Source: Deefgea piscis (GTDB taxonomy: Bacteria > Pseudomonadota > Gammaproteobacteria > Burkholderiales > Chitinibacteraceae). Taken from it: a DNA stretch of 64,000 nt. Each line of letters opens with the position of its first letter. The stretch's first letter is position 1. The DNA lies in the NCBI RefSeq assembly GCF_013284055.1, contig NZ_CP054143.1, forward strand, positions 1 through 64,000. The letters run 5' to 3'. The notes under the pieces are model-generated. The model saw nothing but the letters and a program-made list of their open reading frames with translations. It made no database searches and was not told the DNA's origin. Made by a program: the position numbers and the translations under genes. Below are positions 45,998 through 55,793 of the stretch, piece by piece.

Positions 45998-46264
45998 ATG
46001 AGCGACTTAGCTGCCCGTTTCAAAACCGCACAAGATGAAGTAGTAAATCTCAATGATGCACCCGACGTTCAAACCAAGCTACGCCTGTACGCGCTGTATA
46101 AACAAGGTAGCGAAGGCGATGTGAGCGGCGATCGTCCATCTGCGATTCAATTTGTTGCGCAAGCCAAATATGATGCATGGGCCAAATTAATTGGCACCAG
46201 CACTGACAGCGCAATGGAGACGTATATTGCGCTCGTTGAAGATTTAAAAGCCAAAGACGAATAA
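45998..46264 (+). CDS. Acyl-CoA-binding protein
   Basis: 88 residues, the usual length of a free-standing ACBP. Four helices with the ligand-site pattern LYALYKQGSEGDVSGDRP, KYDAWAKLIGTSTDSAMETYI. Binds medium- and long-chain acyl-CoA in the cytosol. Common in eukaryotes, patchy in bacteria. Preceded by AAGGTGG. Monocistronic. Confidence 0.93.
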   Translation: MSDLAARFKTAQDEVVNLNDAPDVQTKLRLYALYKQGSEGDVSGDRPSAIQFVAQAKYDAWAKLIGTSTDSAMETYIALVEDLKAKDE

Positions 46265-46282
46265 ACCCCTAGGGGGTATTTA

Positions 46283-46412
46283 CTAGGGTCTGTAGACGTT
46301 TGGTTTGCCAAGCGCACTGATGCAATTTTGGCCTGAGGTAAGGCACGCAGCGTCATCATGCTACGCCAGTGCCTTGTAACGCTACTTCAGGCCAACAGCA
46401 AGCAAACCCTAG
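46283..46412. repeat. Palindromic intergenic element
   Basis: Nested complementary arms: CTAGGGT (46283) with ACCCTAG (46406), GGTTTGC (46302) with GCAAACC (46402), TTGGCCTGA (46328) with TCAGGCCAA (46387), AAGGCA (46340) with TGCCTT (46370). The whole can fold into one long hairpin; its end touches the stop of the GGDEF-EAL gene. Confidence 0.6.
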
Positions 46413-49400
46413 AGGGTTAAGCCCTTTTTTTGTATTTGCATTAATTCAAATTGCGCGGCAGTGATGGGTTGGCTAAATAAATAGCCTTGTATTGAATCCG
46501 TTCCTGCCGAGCGCAAAAATGCCAATTGCGCCTCAGTTTCTACCCCTTCTGCCAAAACCGACATGCCCAGCGTCTTGCCCAAGCCAATAATGGCCATAAC
46601 AATCGCCGCATCATTGGGATCTGTGCCAATATCACTGACAAAGCTTTGATCGACTTTTAACTTATCAAATGCAAAGCGCTTTAAATACGCCAAGCTGGAA
46701 TAGCCGGTACCAAAATCATCCAATGAAAGCTTAACACCAAGCCGTTTAATCCCCTGCAACGTGAGCATCACCTGCTCCACCTCTTGCATCATGACCGATT
46801 CAGTCACTTCAATTTCGAGGTATCTCGCTTCAAGACCCGATTGATCTAGCGCCGATTGAATCAGTTGCAATAAATTAGCCTGATGCAACTGCATCGGCGA
46901 CATATTGATGGCGATGGTAATCGGCGGTAGTCCGGCACGTTGCCATTCTGCCGCACGGCGACAGGCCTCGAGCATCACCCAATTACCGATGGGCAGAATC
47001 ATTCGCGACTCTTCAGCAATGGGGATGAATTTCACTGGAGAAACCAGGCCTTTTTCTGGATGATGCCAACGAATTAACGCCTCAGCACCAATCACCATAC
47101 CGGTTTCAAGACTCACCTGCGGCTGAAAAAACAACTCAAATTCATTATTTTCTAAGGCATGGCGCATGCTGGTTTCTAAAATCAAACGCTCCGAAGCCCG
47201 CGCATTCATATCGGCAGTAAAATATTGATAATTATTACGGCCATTGGCTTTAGCTTGATACATCGCCACATCGGCATTTTTGATCAAGACATCTGGATCA
47301 TGCCCATCATCGGGAAAAACGCTAATGCCAATCGACGTCGACGTTGCAAAATTACCCGCGTCTAAAGTAAATGATTGCTGAAACGATGACAAAATCCGGT
47401 CTGCTACATCGCCGGCAATCAAGGGGTTGGGCAGGTCGGCCAAGACCAAAACAAATTCATCGCCACCTAGGCGAGATAAGATATCTTGCTTACCGACAAT
47501 CTGCCGTAAACGCGTTGCTAGCTGTGATAAAACCATATCACCAGCAGAATGACCCAAAGAATCATTAATGGTTTTAAAGCGATCCAAATCTAAAAATAAC
47601 ACCGCGAGTTTTCGATTGTATTTTTCCGCACTGGCTAGGGCCAAACGCAACTCATCGCGTAATAAATTACGATTTGCCAAACCGGTAACGCTATCAAAAT
47701 TGGCCAATTCAGTAATTCGATTTTGCGCTTCTTTACGCTCAGTAATATCGGTCATGGTGCCAATTAAACGACTGGGCTTACCTCTTGCATCAAAATCAAC
47801 AAATTTGCCTCGAGTTTGAAACCAACGAAACTCACCACGCTTAATTTTACGACGAAAGTCGACCGCAAATTGCGCCGAATGCCCAGCATAGTAATCTCGA
47901 TAAGCGGCAACGGCCTGCTCTTTATCAATGGGATGCAACTGCTCTTTCCATTTATCAAAAGTCTCGACTAACTCTCCCGGTTCATAGCCCAATAAACGAT
48001 CATATTCCGGACTGGTAATCGCCGTTCGGCGGCCGTCTAATGGCATATCAAACAAACCCGTACTCGAAGCCTCTAAAGCCAAACGCAATTGCTGTTCGGA
48101 CTTCACAATGACCTCTTCTTGCATTCGCCGTTCCGAAATATCTCGCACAACGGCGCAATTATATTCTTGGCCTTTAAATAAAATATAACTGGAATGCACT
48201 TCACACGGAAATGTTTCTCCAGTACGGGTTTTCAAGCAAATTTCATCAAATAGATGTCGATCTTGCCGCAATAAATTCCAAAATTTAGGCCAGCTATCGG
48301 GTTTAAAATTTGGATTAATATCGCGAAAACGCATCGCCAATAAATCTTGTTCGGAATAGCCAAAACGATGACATGTTGTGGCATTCACATAACGAATATG
48401 CCCCGCAGGATCAAGCCAAATGGCCATGTCTGCGCCATTTTCAATTGCCACTTTGGTTAAATATAAATCGGCTTCAGTTCTTTCTAATCGGGTTAATTGC
48501 CGCAACACATAAATTAATAAAGCCGATCCGGCAAGCAGTAACGTTAATGCAATACCCAGTGTGATATACGTTTCGCGCCACCAAGTCGCCAGCACAGCAT
48601 CTCGATCGATACCAATTGAAACCCCCATTGGCCAGCCAACAACCCGATGCCAGCCATAAATTCTGGCCGCTTGATCCAAAGCAGCAGGCTCATAAAAAAT
48701 ACCATTTTCGGTACCGCTAGAAATACGCTCAAAGAAATCTTGATGCGAAATATCTCGACCAACTTCGCTAGCTAAATAGGGATAACGCGCCAATGAAATA
48801 CCGTCATCACGAAATAAGCGAATTACGATATTTTTACTATTGGCCATCGAATTATAAAATTTTTGAAAATAATCCGGATTTAAACCCGCAATGATCACCC
48901 CAGAAAAACTCGCCTTTTTATCCACGACGGCGGTAACAAATGGAATAATATTTTGTTGCGTAATCGGGTCGCGCTGTTGCTCGGCAATATAGTATTGCGT
49001 AGCGGGATGCGAGCGAGCCACTCGAAAAAACTGCGCATTGAATACATTGACGTTTGCAATCGGGTACTTGGCATTTGAGGCAGCGACTTCGCCAGAATCT
49101 AAAGCAAAAGCCATGCTGCTGAGCTGAGGATAACGAATGACAGCGCGTTGTAAATAGGCATGTAAACACGCTGTATCTTTGGCGGCGACACAGGATTGAA
49201 ATACTTCATCTTGTTCAATCGTCGACAAGGCAAACATCGTCGACTCCATCGTGCGGCCGACATGCTCTTCAAACGCACGCGTTAGCAGCAACATTTCTTG
49301 CTCAGCCTTGGCCAGTGCTGCCTGATAGCTACGCCAGATTGAAATGCCCTGTATCGCCAAGGTGGCAACAAAAACACAGACAAACACAGCAACTAGAACA

Positions 49401-49504
49401 TGACGAATTCGCCCTAAAGAATCTCTTGATTCTTCTTGCTCCGGATTAGAAAGGGTATTGGCCACGCAGTCTTTCTCGATGAAATAAATAAAGTGAAACC
49501 TCAA
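46409..49504 (-). CDS. GGDEF-EAL protein with dCACHE and two PAS domains
   Basis: 1031 residues (a GTG 39 bases inside is an alternative start). Two membrane helices (about 33-52 and 310-335) enclose a double-CACHE-like periplasmic sensor (SSMAFALDSGEVAAS; GVIIAGLNPDYFQKFY). Then PAS (ENGADMAIWLDPAGHIRYVN), PAS with PAC, GGDEF (DSVTGLANRNLLRDEL; RLGGDEFVLVL) and EAL (GAEALIRWHHPEKG; LDDFGTGYSSL). Both catalytic motifs look intact, so it may make or degrade cyclic di-GMP depending on signal. Monocistronic. Confidence 0.93.
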   Translation of the reverse strand: MRFHFIYFIEKDCVANTLSNPEQEESRDSLGRIRHVLVAVFVCVFVATLAIQGISIWRSYQAALAKAEQEMLLLTRAFEEHVGRTMESTMFALSTIEQDEVFQSCVAAKDTACLHAYLQRAVIRYPQLSSMAFALDSGEVAASNAKYPIANVNVFNAQFFRVARSHPATQYYIAEQQRDPITQQNIIPFVTAVVDKKASFSGVIIAGLNPDYFQKFYNSMANSKNIVIRLFRDDGISLARYPYLASEVGRDISHQDFFERISSGTENGIFYEPAALDQAARIYGWHRVVGWPMGVSIGIDRDAVLATWWRETYITLGIALTLLLAGSALLIYVLRQLTRLERTEADLYLTKVAIENGADMAIWLDPAGHIRYVNATTCHRFGYSEQDLLAMRFRDINPNFKPDSWPKFWNLLRQDRHLFDEICLKTRTGETFPCEVHSSYILFKGQEYNCAVVRDISERRMQEEVIVKSEQQLRLALEASSTGLFDMPLDGRRTAITSPEYDRLLGYEPGELVETFDKWKEQLHPIDKEQAVAAYRDYYAGHSAQFAVDFRRKIKRGEFRWFQTRGKFVDFDARGKPSRLIGTMTDITERKEAQNRITELANFDSVTGLANRNLLRDELRLALASAEKYNRKLAVLFLDLDRFKTINDSLGHSAGDMVLSQLATRLRQIVGKQDILSRLGGDEFVLVLADLPNPLIAGDVADRILSSFQQSFTLDAGNFATSTSIGISVFPDDGHDPDVLIKNADVAMYQAKANGRNNYQYFTADMNARASERLILETSMRHALENNEFELFFQPQVSLETGMVIGAEALIRWHHPEKGLVSPVKFIPIAEESRMILPIGNWVMLEACRRAAEWQRAGLPPITIAINMSPMQLHQANLLQLIQSALDQSGLEARYLEIEVTESVMMQEVEQVMLTLQGIKRLGVKLSLDDFGTGYSSLAYLKRFAFDKLKVDQSFVSDIGTDPNDAAIVMAIIGLGKTLGMSVLAEGVETEAQLAFLRSAGTDSIQGYLFSQPITAAQFELMQIQKKGLTL

Positions 49505-49691
49505 TGCAGCAAGATTGTGCTTTATTCTGAATATAAAAACACCTATTACCCATCAGTCATGGTTTTTTAGCCATGAATTGCGACGCAATTGTTTCTTGCA
49601 AATAAAAAATTCTACAAAAAAACGCAGGATTATTGCAATAAAATCAATGCAGATTTCATTTTCTACATTGGATTGGCGATTGATAGGCAAA

Positions 49692-49727
49692 AAAAAACAA
49701 GGAAGGGATCACCCTTCCTTGTTTTAA
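49692..49727. terminator. Terminator of ettA
   Basis: AACAAGGAAGGG-ATCA-CCCTTCCTTGTT stem, 12 bp, with A and T runs on either side; 10 bases after the ettA stop. Confidence 0.88.
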
Positions 49728-49736
49728 TCAATACGA

Positions 49737-51404
49737 TTAACGTGTAATTGGCTTATAGCGAATGCGTTTTGGTTTTGCACCCTCTTCACCTAAACGTTTT
49801 TTCTTATCCGCTTCATATTCTTGATAGTTGCCGTCAAAGAAATTCCATTGTGAATTGCCTTCCGCAGCCAAGATATGCGTTGCAATCCGATCAAGGAACC
49901 AACGATCATGCGAAATAACAAACACAGTACCGGCAAACTCCAGCAAGGCATCTTCTAAGGCACGTAGTGTTTCGACGTCCAAGTCATTCGATGGCTCATC
50001 GAGCAGCAATACATTGCCGCCTTTGAGTAGCGTTTTGGCCAAATGCAAACGACCGCGCTCACCACCTGATAGATTGCCAACTAATTTAGCTTGATCGCCG
50101 CCTTTAAAGTTAAAGCGACCTAAGTAAGCGCGGCTACTCATTTCAAATTTGCCGACGCTGATCACATCATTGCCATTGGCAACGTCTTGGAAAACCGTTT
50201 TATCGTTTTCTAAGCCTTCACGACTTTGTTCAACAAACGCCATTTGCACGGTTTGACCGATTTCAACTTCACCGCTATCGGGCGCTTCCTTGCCAGCAAT
50301 CATCTTAAATAAGGTGGACTTACCGGCACCGTTAGGCCCGATAATGCCGACAATCGCGCCAGCGGGTACGTTAAAGCTTAAATCATCAATCAATAAACGC
50401 TCACCAAAGGCTTTGCTGACGCCTTTAAATTCGATGACTTTATCGCCCAAACGCTCAGCAACTGGGATAAAGATTTCTTGCGTTTCATTGCGCTTTTGAT
50501 GCTCAAAGCTAGAGAGCTCTTCAAAGCGCGCAATACGTGCTTTTGATTTCGCTTGACGCCCTTTTGGATTTTGACGCACCCATTCCAATTCTTTGTTTAA
50601 GGCTTTTTGACGTGCCGACTCTTGTGATTCTTCTAACTTGAGGCGCTCTTCTTTCTTTTGCAACCAAGTCGAATAATTGCCTTCCCAAGGAATACCATGC
50701 CCACGGTCTAGCTCCAAAATCCACTCAGCGGCGTTATCCAAGAAATAACGATCATGCGTTACGGCAACGACGGTACCTGGGAAGCGCACCAAAAATTGCT
50801 CGAGCCATTCAACCGATTCAGCATCCAAGTGATTGGTTGGCTCATCGAGCAGCAACATATCTGGCTTAGACAGCAGCAATTTACACAAAGCAACGCGGCG
50901 CTTTTCACCACCAGACAACTGGCCAACGATTGCATCCCATTCTGGCAAGCGCAGCGCATCGGCAGCGATTTCAAGTTGCAACTCTAAATTATCGCCGGCA
51001 CCAGCCGAAATAATTGCTTCTAAACGACCTTGTTCTTCGGCTAAGGCATCAAAATCAGCGCCTTCTTCAGCGTAAGCAACGTAGACCGCTTCCAATTTGG
51101 CTTGCGCTTCAAAGACTTCACCGAGACCACTTTCAACTTCTTGGCGCACGGTATTTTCAGCATTCAATTCAGGTTCTTGTGCTAAGTAGCCAATTTTGAT
51201 GTTTGGTAAATGCTGAACTTCACCTTCAAATTCTTTTTCAACCCCAGCCATAATCTTTAGAACAGTCGATTTACCCGAACCATTCAGACCCAGCAAACCA
51301 ATTTTTGCGCCGGGAAAAAAAGACAATGAAATATCTTTAATAATTTGACGTTTTGGCGGAACAATCTTGCTCACTCGGAGCATAGACATCACATATTGAG
51401 CCAT
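49737..51404 (-). CDS. ettA: Energy-dependent translational throttle protein EttA
   Basis: 555 residues. ABC-F ATPase that binds the ribosomal E site and gates the first elongation step. Two ABC domains: Walker A GLNGSGKST and GPNGAGKST, signature LSGGEKRRVAL and LSGGERGRLHL, Walker B LLLDEPTNHLDAE and LLLDEPSNDLDVE. Between them is the P-site-tRNA-interacting linker rich in Glu/Lys (WLQKKEERLKLEESQE). Length and start (MAQYVMSMLRVSK) agree with EttA. Confidence 0.95.
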   Translation of the reverse strand: MAQYVMSMLRVSKIVPPKRQIIKDISLSFFPGAKIGLLGLNGSGKSTVLKIMAGVEKEFEGEVQHLPNIKIGYLAQEPELNAENTVRQEVESGLGEVFEAQAKLEAVYVAYAEEGADFDALAEEQGRLEAIISAGAGDNLELQLEIAADALRLPEWDAIVGQLSGGEKRRVALCKLLLSKPDMLLLDEPTNHLDAESVEWLEQFLVRFPGTVVAVTHDRYFLDNAAEWILELDRGHGIPWEGNYSTWLQKKEERLKLEESQESARQKALNKELEWVRQNPKGRQAKSKARIARFEELSSFEHQKRNETQEIFIPVAERLGDKVIEFKGVSKAFGERLLIDDLSFNVPAGAIVGIIGPNGAGKSTLFKMIAGKEAPDSGEVEIGQTVQMAFVEQSREGLENDKTVFQDVANGNDVISVGKFEMSSRAYLGRFNFKGGDQAKLVGNLSGGERGRLHLAKTLLKGGNVLLLDEPSNDLDVETLRALEDALLEFAGTVFVISHDRWFLDRIATHILAAEGNSQWNFFDGNYQEYEADKKKRLGEEGAKPKRIRYKPITR

Positions 51405-51550
51405 GAGTAACCTATAAAAAGTCGGAAATATAATAGGGCTAGAGTTTACCAGTCCCAGTACATGCCGCGCTATCTTTCATATCGGTCTTAGCCAAGGCTT
51501 ATTTTGAATCAGCAGCGCTGTATTGCTCGGTGGCCTTTACTTTTAATTAC

Positions 51551-51925
51551 TCAGCAAGCAATACCCGAGCCATTAAATGAATTGCGCCCCCAAACCATGG
51601 CTTGAGTGCCTGTGAGCGCATTGGCCAGCTTGATCGATCGTGGGGTAGCGATATAGTCAACTTCTTGTGCCGGGTTCGCGAGGCGATGCGTCATTTGCGC
51701 AATATGAGTAATCGTGCCTTGCCCATCACTGACGATATACAGCCCGATAAAACGCCGCGCCATCGGACGTAATGCGGCGGGCAATTGGGCAATATGCCTT
51801 GCTGATAAGAGTTGCGCCGAGCCACGCCAAGCCGGTTGCACCCAAACTTCAAGCAGTGCTAACGGGATACGTAAAGCTTGTTGTTGCAAAAAGGCATGGT
51901 CGGACAAGCGAAAGCGGATTGACAT
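51551..51925 (-). CDS. Hypothetical protein behind paired GAAC-N4-GTTC operators
   Basis: 124 residues, no signal peptide, no recognised domain (HAFLQQQALRIPLALLEVWVQPAW; FIGLYIVSDGQGTITHIAQM). Preceded by GGAGTCGCCGTC. Two 12-bp dyads lie 18 and 68 bases before the start, so it is probably controlled by a repressor encoded elsewhere. Confidence 0.55.
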   Translation of the reverse strand: MSIRFRLSDHAFLQQQALRIPLALLEVWVQPAWRGSAQLLSARHIAQLPAALRPMARRFIGLYIVSDGQGTITHIAQMTHRLANPAQEVDYIATPRSIKLANALTGTQAMVWGRNSFNGSGIAC

Positions 51926-51942
51926 GACGGCGACTCCATATA

Positions 51943-52004
51943 GAACGTACGTTCACAATACAAGAGCCGCGCCATCGGCGCAAGCCAAAAAAGAACGTTT
52001 GTTC
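51943..52004. promoter_or_regulatory. Two dyad operators GAAC-N4-GTTC
   Basis: GAACGTACGTTC (51943-51954) and GAACGTTTGTTC (51993-52004), 50 bases apart start to start. The shape fits TetR-type operators and also the GAAC-N4-GTTC LexA box of some bacteria. The leftward gene at 51925 is the likely target. Confidence 0.6.
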
Positions 52005-52120
52005 TACAAAACAACAGCGTCACCAAGGATGAATCGTAGGTAAATTACAATTTATTCAGGGTATTTGCTGCCAAGCCTCTGTATAAAAGCTTAAGCAGCG
52101 TATACCCGAAGTAGATTGAA

Positions 52121-53122
52121 TTATTGCTCTAATAAGGCTTTTTTGAGTTTGTCTGGGATATTTGACAGCACCAGCGTATCACTGTGTTTGTCGTAAATGA
52201 CTGCGCCCGAGCGTAAGCTGGCACGATCAAACTCCAGCTTCCATTCTGGCGCTGCGGCTTTAAAGCGCATCAGTGGTTTAATCGCTCGGCGATCCGGAAC
52301 AAAACCATCAACGAGCCCAAGGTCGTCATGCTGTAGTGCATCCTGTAATGCCTGTGGCGCATCCGGGTAAATTTGACTGGCGACCTCGGCTAAATTCACT
52401 TCGCCCTGCTCATTGCCCATTTCATCGAGTAAATTGTGCGCCCGCTGAAACACTTCGTCACGATCTTGTGCGCTGAGGGCCTGCTGCTCGACAAATTGTT
52501 CCAGCCCTTTAACTAGTTTTTGGGTTTCTTTAAGCGGCGTCACCATATCGTTACAGCCTAAGAACAATTTGAAATACGCTGCCACATCACCGCGCCCGCG
52601 CAAAAAGCTCACATAACGCTCGCCACCGGCTTGCCATACGCCCAAATCAATTCGCCCTGCAACGCGCAAATGATCCATATCCAAGTGAATGCTGTCTTCA
52701 AGGTGCATATCAGCATTGACGGCGGTGCCAATCACTTCGCCGACCAAGGCGAAAAAGAGAAAGTCCATCGCGCTATTGCTCACGTGGGCCATCAATACAT
52801 AAGCGCCGCTGGCCTCTGGTTCTTGCTCGGCACGCACTTGCAACTGCGCGATCGCCTGCTGAGAAAACCCAAGAAAATCCGAGCTATCCACGTAGCGCCG
52901 TACCAAGGCCGGCATTGGATATTCGTGCTCGTCCTCTTCAAACTTGCCAAAGCCTTTGCCATTGCGACTGCCGTAAAGTTGGCATAGATGGTCGACCAAA
53001 CGCTGCGCCGCACTATTGATCGGCATTTCAGTCGAGCTCAATGCCACTCGCGCCGGGCCATTGGGCTCTTTATGTAATTGATGAATGATTAAATGCTGGA
53101 TGGTATTGGGTGAGGTCGACAT
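52121..53122 (-). CDS. Nucleoid-associated protein, YejK/NdpA family
   Basis: 333 residues. Recognised by the opening IQHLIIHQLHKEPNGPARV, then YVLMAHVSNSAMDFLFFALV, HLEDSIHLDMDHLRVAGRIDL, RYVSFLRGRGDVAAYFKLFLGC and the C-terminal FDRASLRSGAVIYD. Binds DNA and is part of the nucleoid in E. coli; exact role unclear. Monocistronic. Confidence 0.9.
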   Translation of the reverse strand: MSTSPNTIQHLIIHQLHKEPNGPARVALSSTEMPINSAAQRLVDHLCQLYGSRNGKGFGKFEEDEHEYPMPALVRRYVDSSDFLGFSQQAIAQLQVRAEQEPEASGAYVLMAHVSNSAMDFLFFALVGEVIGTAVNADMHLEDSIHLDMDHLRVAGRIDLGVWQAGGERYVSFLRGRGDVAAYFKLFLGCNDMVTPLKETQKLVKGLEQFVEQQALSAQDRDEVFQRAHNLLDEMGNEQGEVNLAEVASQIYPDAPQALQDALQHDDLGLVDGFVPDRRAIKPLMRFKAAAPEWKLEFDRASLRSGAVIYDKHSDTLVLSNIPDKLKKALLEQ

Positions 53123-53170
53123 GCAAGAATCCTTAAATCAGATTCCCCATTATCCCACCGAATGCAGTGA

Positions 53171-53689
53171 CTAGATATCGCGAGCTGTCGTTTCATGCTC
53201 AAAGGTCGTACTGCTTTGCAACTGAATCAGCACTTGGCAGCAATCATCAATATGGGCATTACCCAGCATACGCATCGCACCATAGCTAATTCCAGCCGCA
53301 ATGGCTGAGCCTAAAAACGGCACAAATTTGGCGGCTTGTTTACTAACCAATCGCACCCCAACACGCTTGAGCGCCAACAGCAACAGTTCTTTAGAGAGAT
53401 ATTTACCAATTAAACTCGAGCTTAACGAGCTGACAATAACGAAAACACGCTGTTTCATTAATGGATTGAGTTGCTCAATTTGCGCGGGGGTTAAACCAAA
53501 CTTTTGATTAATCTGATCGATCATCCGCGACATAATGGCAACGTCGGCACCGACATCCAGTCCAGGGATCGGCACAATGGCAATCGCGCCCGATACCATC
53601 GATTGCTTGGCCACCATGTTGCGGCATTCAACGCGAAGCTGTTCGATTTCAGACAAAGTCATCGTTTGCATTGTGGGCCTTTTTTTCAA
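53171..53689 (-). CDS. DUF697-like membrane-associated protein
   Basis: 172 residues. Two hydrophobic glycine/serine-rich segments (MVSGAIAIVPIPGLDVGADVAIM and FVPFLGSAIAAGISYGAMRML) separated by a charged helix with IEQLNPLMKQRV. The pattern resembles DUF697 domains found in YcjF-type proteins. Unknown function, probably membrane-associated. Confidence 0.6.
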   Translation of the reverse strand: MKKRPTMQTMTLSEIEQLRVECRNMVAKQSMVSGAIAIVPIPGLDVGADVAIMSRMIDQINQKFGLTPAQIEQLNPLMKQRVFVIVSSLSSSLIGKYLSKELLLLALKRVGVRLVSKQAAKFVPFLGSAIAAGISYGAMRMLGNAHIDDCCQVLIQLQSSTTFEHETTARDI

Positions 53690-53800
53690 AATTCACTGAC
53701 TGATAGACTCAACAAACCATCAAGAGTTCCAACAATGCCGCGCTCCCCATAGGGTTTTAGCCGGTGTTGGTCTCTAGGCTATATCAATATTGGTAGCGAA

Positions 53801-54529
53801 CTAAATACCCTTTAGCAGTTGCCATTTACCATTGAGCAAGCCTTCAATCGGTCGATACTGAGTTTTGTATTCCATTTTGCGGCAATCTTTAATCCAATAC
53901 CCCAAATACACGTATTGCAAACCCAGCTGCTTGGCCAAACCAAGCTGCCATAACACATTAAAAACCCCCAAACTACGCGCAGGTAAATCGGGATCAAAAA
54001 AGGTATACACCGACGAAAGCCCATCATCGAGTTGATCAATCAAACTGACCATCACGACCACGCCATTTTCGGTAAATTCAGCCAAAAAACTGGCGACCTG
54101 GCTTTTTAAAATAAACCCCCGGTATTGCTCATGCCCGTCTTGATCCATACCACCGCCGCTATGCCGCGATTGCTGATAGCGTTGATATAACAAGAAATGC
54201 TCTTCACGAAACTCAAGCTTCATAATCCGCACCTTGAGCGATTCATTACGCTTTAATGCACGGCGCTGACTACGGCTGGCGACAAAATCCAGCACCGGCA
54301 AACGCACTGCCACACAGGCCTGACAATGATCACACCAGGGCCGATACACAAACGAACCACTACGGCGAAAGCCTTGCTGAACTAATTGGCTATAAGCCCC
54401 AGTGGAGATCAATTCAGAAGGCACCGCAACTTGTGAACGGGCAGCCTGATCTTCTAGGTAACTACAAGGATAGGGAGCGGTGGCATAAAACTGCAATTGA
54501 ACTGTATGCTTACGAAATGTATCGTTCAT
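53801..54529 (-). CDS. bpt: Aspartate/glutamate leucyltransferase (Bpt)
   Basis: 242 residues. Adds leucine from Leu-tRNA to N-terminal Asp/Glu, marking proteins for ClpS/ClpAP. Cys-containing N-terminal pattern YPCSYLEDQAARSQVA, CDHCQACVAVRLPV, then VYTFFDPDLPARSLGVFNVLWQ and YLGYWIKDCRKMEYK. The gene lies 19 bases after aat on the same strand, so both N-end-rule transferases are co-transcribed. Confidence 0.95.
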   Translation of the reverse strand: MNDTFRKHTVQLQFYATAPYPCSYLEDQAARSQVAVPSELISTGAYSQLVQQGFRRSGSFVYRPWCDHCQACVAVRLPVLDFVASRSQRRALKRNESLKVRIMKLEFREEHFLLYQRYQQSRHSGGGMDQDGHEQYRGFILKSQVASFLAEFTENGVVVMVSLIDQLDDGLSSVYTFFDPDLPARSLGVFNVLWQLGLAKQLGLQYVYLGYWIKDCRKMEYKTQYRPIEGLLNGKWQLLKGI

Positions 54530-54547
54530 GCGACACCTATAGACAAG

Positions 54548-55240
54548 CTAATTGGTATGGGAATATGACCACGGCCCAAGGAGATCAGGCTGGACAAGCT
54601 GAACTTCTAGCTTAGCAATAAATTCATCACGAGCAATCTCTCTCGCCCCAAATCGCGCCAAATGTTCAGTATGCATTTGACAATCAATCATGACAAAACC
54701 CGCAGCAGCGAGCCATTGCACCGCATGCACAAAGGCGATTTTTGATGCATCAGAACGACGCGCAAACATCGATTCGCCATAGAACATTTTGCCAATGGCC
54801 ACACCATATAAACCGCCCACTAGCTCGTCATCCATCCAGCATTCAAAGCTATGTGCAATCCCTTGTTGATGCAATGCGTGATAGGCCGCCAACATCTCGT
54901 CACTAATCCACGTTGCAGCAACGCCAGCTCGCGGCGCTGCACAACCTTGCATTACCGCAGTAAACGCGGTATCAAAAGTCACACGATACGGACGATGACG
55001 CAATACTTTGCGTAACGATTTCGGAATAATCAGCTCAGCGCTAAACAAGACCATGCGTGGATCTGGGCTCCACCACAAAATCGGCTCATTGGGCATAAAC
55101 CACGGAAATATACCCTGCCGATACGCCATTAAAATGCGCTCTGACGACAAGTCGCCCCCCGCCGCCAATAAACCACTGGGTTCTTTGAGCGCCATACTTA
55201 ACGGCGGAAAAGGCGAATGATGATCTAACCACGGGATCAT
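54548..55240 (-). CDS. aat: Leucyl/phenylalanyl-tRNA--protein transferase
   Basis: 230 residues. Adds Leu/Phe to N-terminal Lys/Arg. FPPLSMALKEPSGLLAAGGDLS, AYRQGIFPWFMPNEPILWWSPDPRMVL, and HSFECWMDDELVGGLYGVAIGKMFYGESMF are family signatures. Full-length. Confidence 0.97.
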   Translation of the reverse strand: MIPWLDHHSPFPPLSMALKEPSGLLAAGGDLSSERILMAYRQGIFPWFMPNEPILWWSPDPRMVLFSAELIIPKSLRKVLRHRPYRVTFDTAFTAVMQGCAAPRAGVAATWISDEMLAAYHALHQQGIAHSFECWMDDELVGGLYGVAIGKMFYGESMFARRSDASKIAFVHAVQWLAAAGFVMIDCQMHTEHLARFGAREIARDEFIAKLEVQLVQPDLLGPWSYSHTN

Positions 55241-55260
55241 AGTAAGGTGATCACAAAAAA

Positions 55261-55686
55261 CTATTTCTTGGCTTTAATTTGGCAGGGATTACAAATCCCA
55301 TAGATATACATTTCGTGATCTTGAATTTCAAACCCATGCTTAGCCGCAATCGCGTCTTGACGCGCTTCGATTTCAGGATCAAAAAACTCTTCAACCGCGC
55401 CACATTTCACACAAACTAAATGATCGTGATGTTCTTCTTGTTTTAATTCAAAAACCGCTTTGCCAGTCTCAAAATGATGACGCTCCAAAATCCCAGCTTG
55501 CTCAAACTGAGTAAGGACGCGATATACCGTTGCCAAGCCAACATCAATTTCTTCAACCAATAACATCCGATAAACATCTTCGGCAGTCAGATGGCGTGCG
55601 CCACTGGTTTCAAACAGATTCAAGATCTTTAATCTTGGCCCTGTTGCCTTCAAACCCATGCCTTTTAATTCAGACGCTTTACTCAT
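55261..55686 (-). CDS. fur: Ferric uptake regulator Fur
   Basis: 141 residues. Iron-sensing repressor. N-terminal winged helix ([36 protein letters not shown]), metal-binding [18 protein letters not shown] and C-terminal CNPCQ, giving two CxxC pairs for the structural zinc. Divergent from bamE, a common arrangement. Confidence 0.97.
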   Translation of the reverse strand: MSKASELKGMGLKATGPRLKILNLFETSGARHLTAEDVYRMLLVEEIDVGLATVYRVLTQFEQAGILERHHFETGKAVFELKQEEHHDHLVCVKCGAVEEFFDPEIEARQDAIAAKHGFEIQDHEMYIYGICNPCQIKAKK

Positions 55687-55793
55687 TGTTCTACCCTTCT
55701 TTGTTCCCCAACCGTGCGGGAGTTACACAATCCGGTTATGATATAGCGTTTCCCGGTGACGCGCACCGGCATCCACGAGCGAATCAAACCAAG

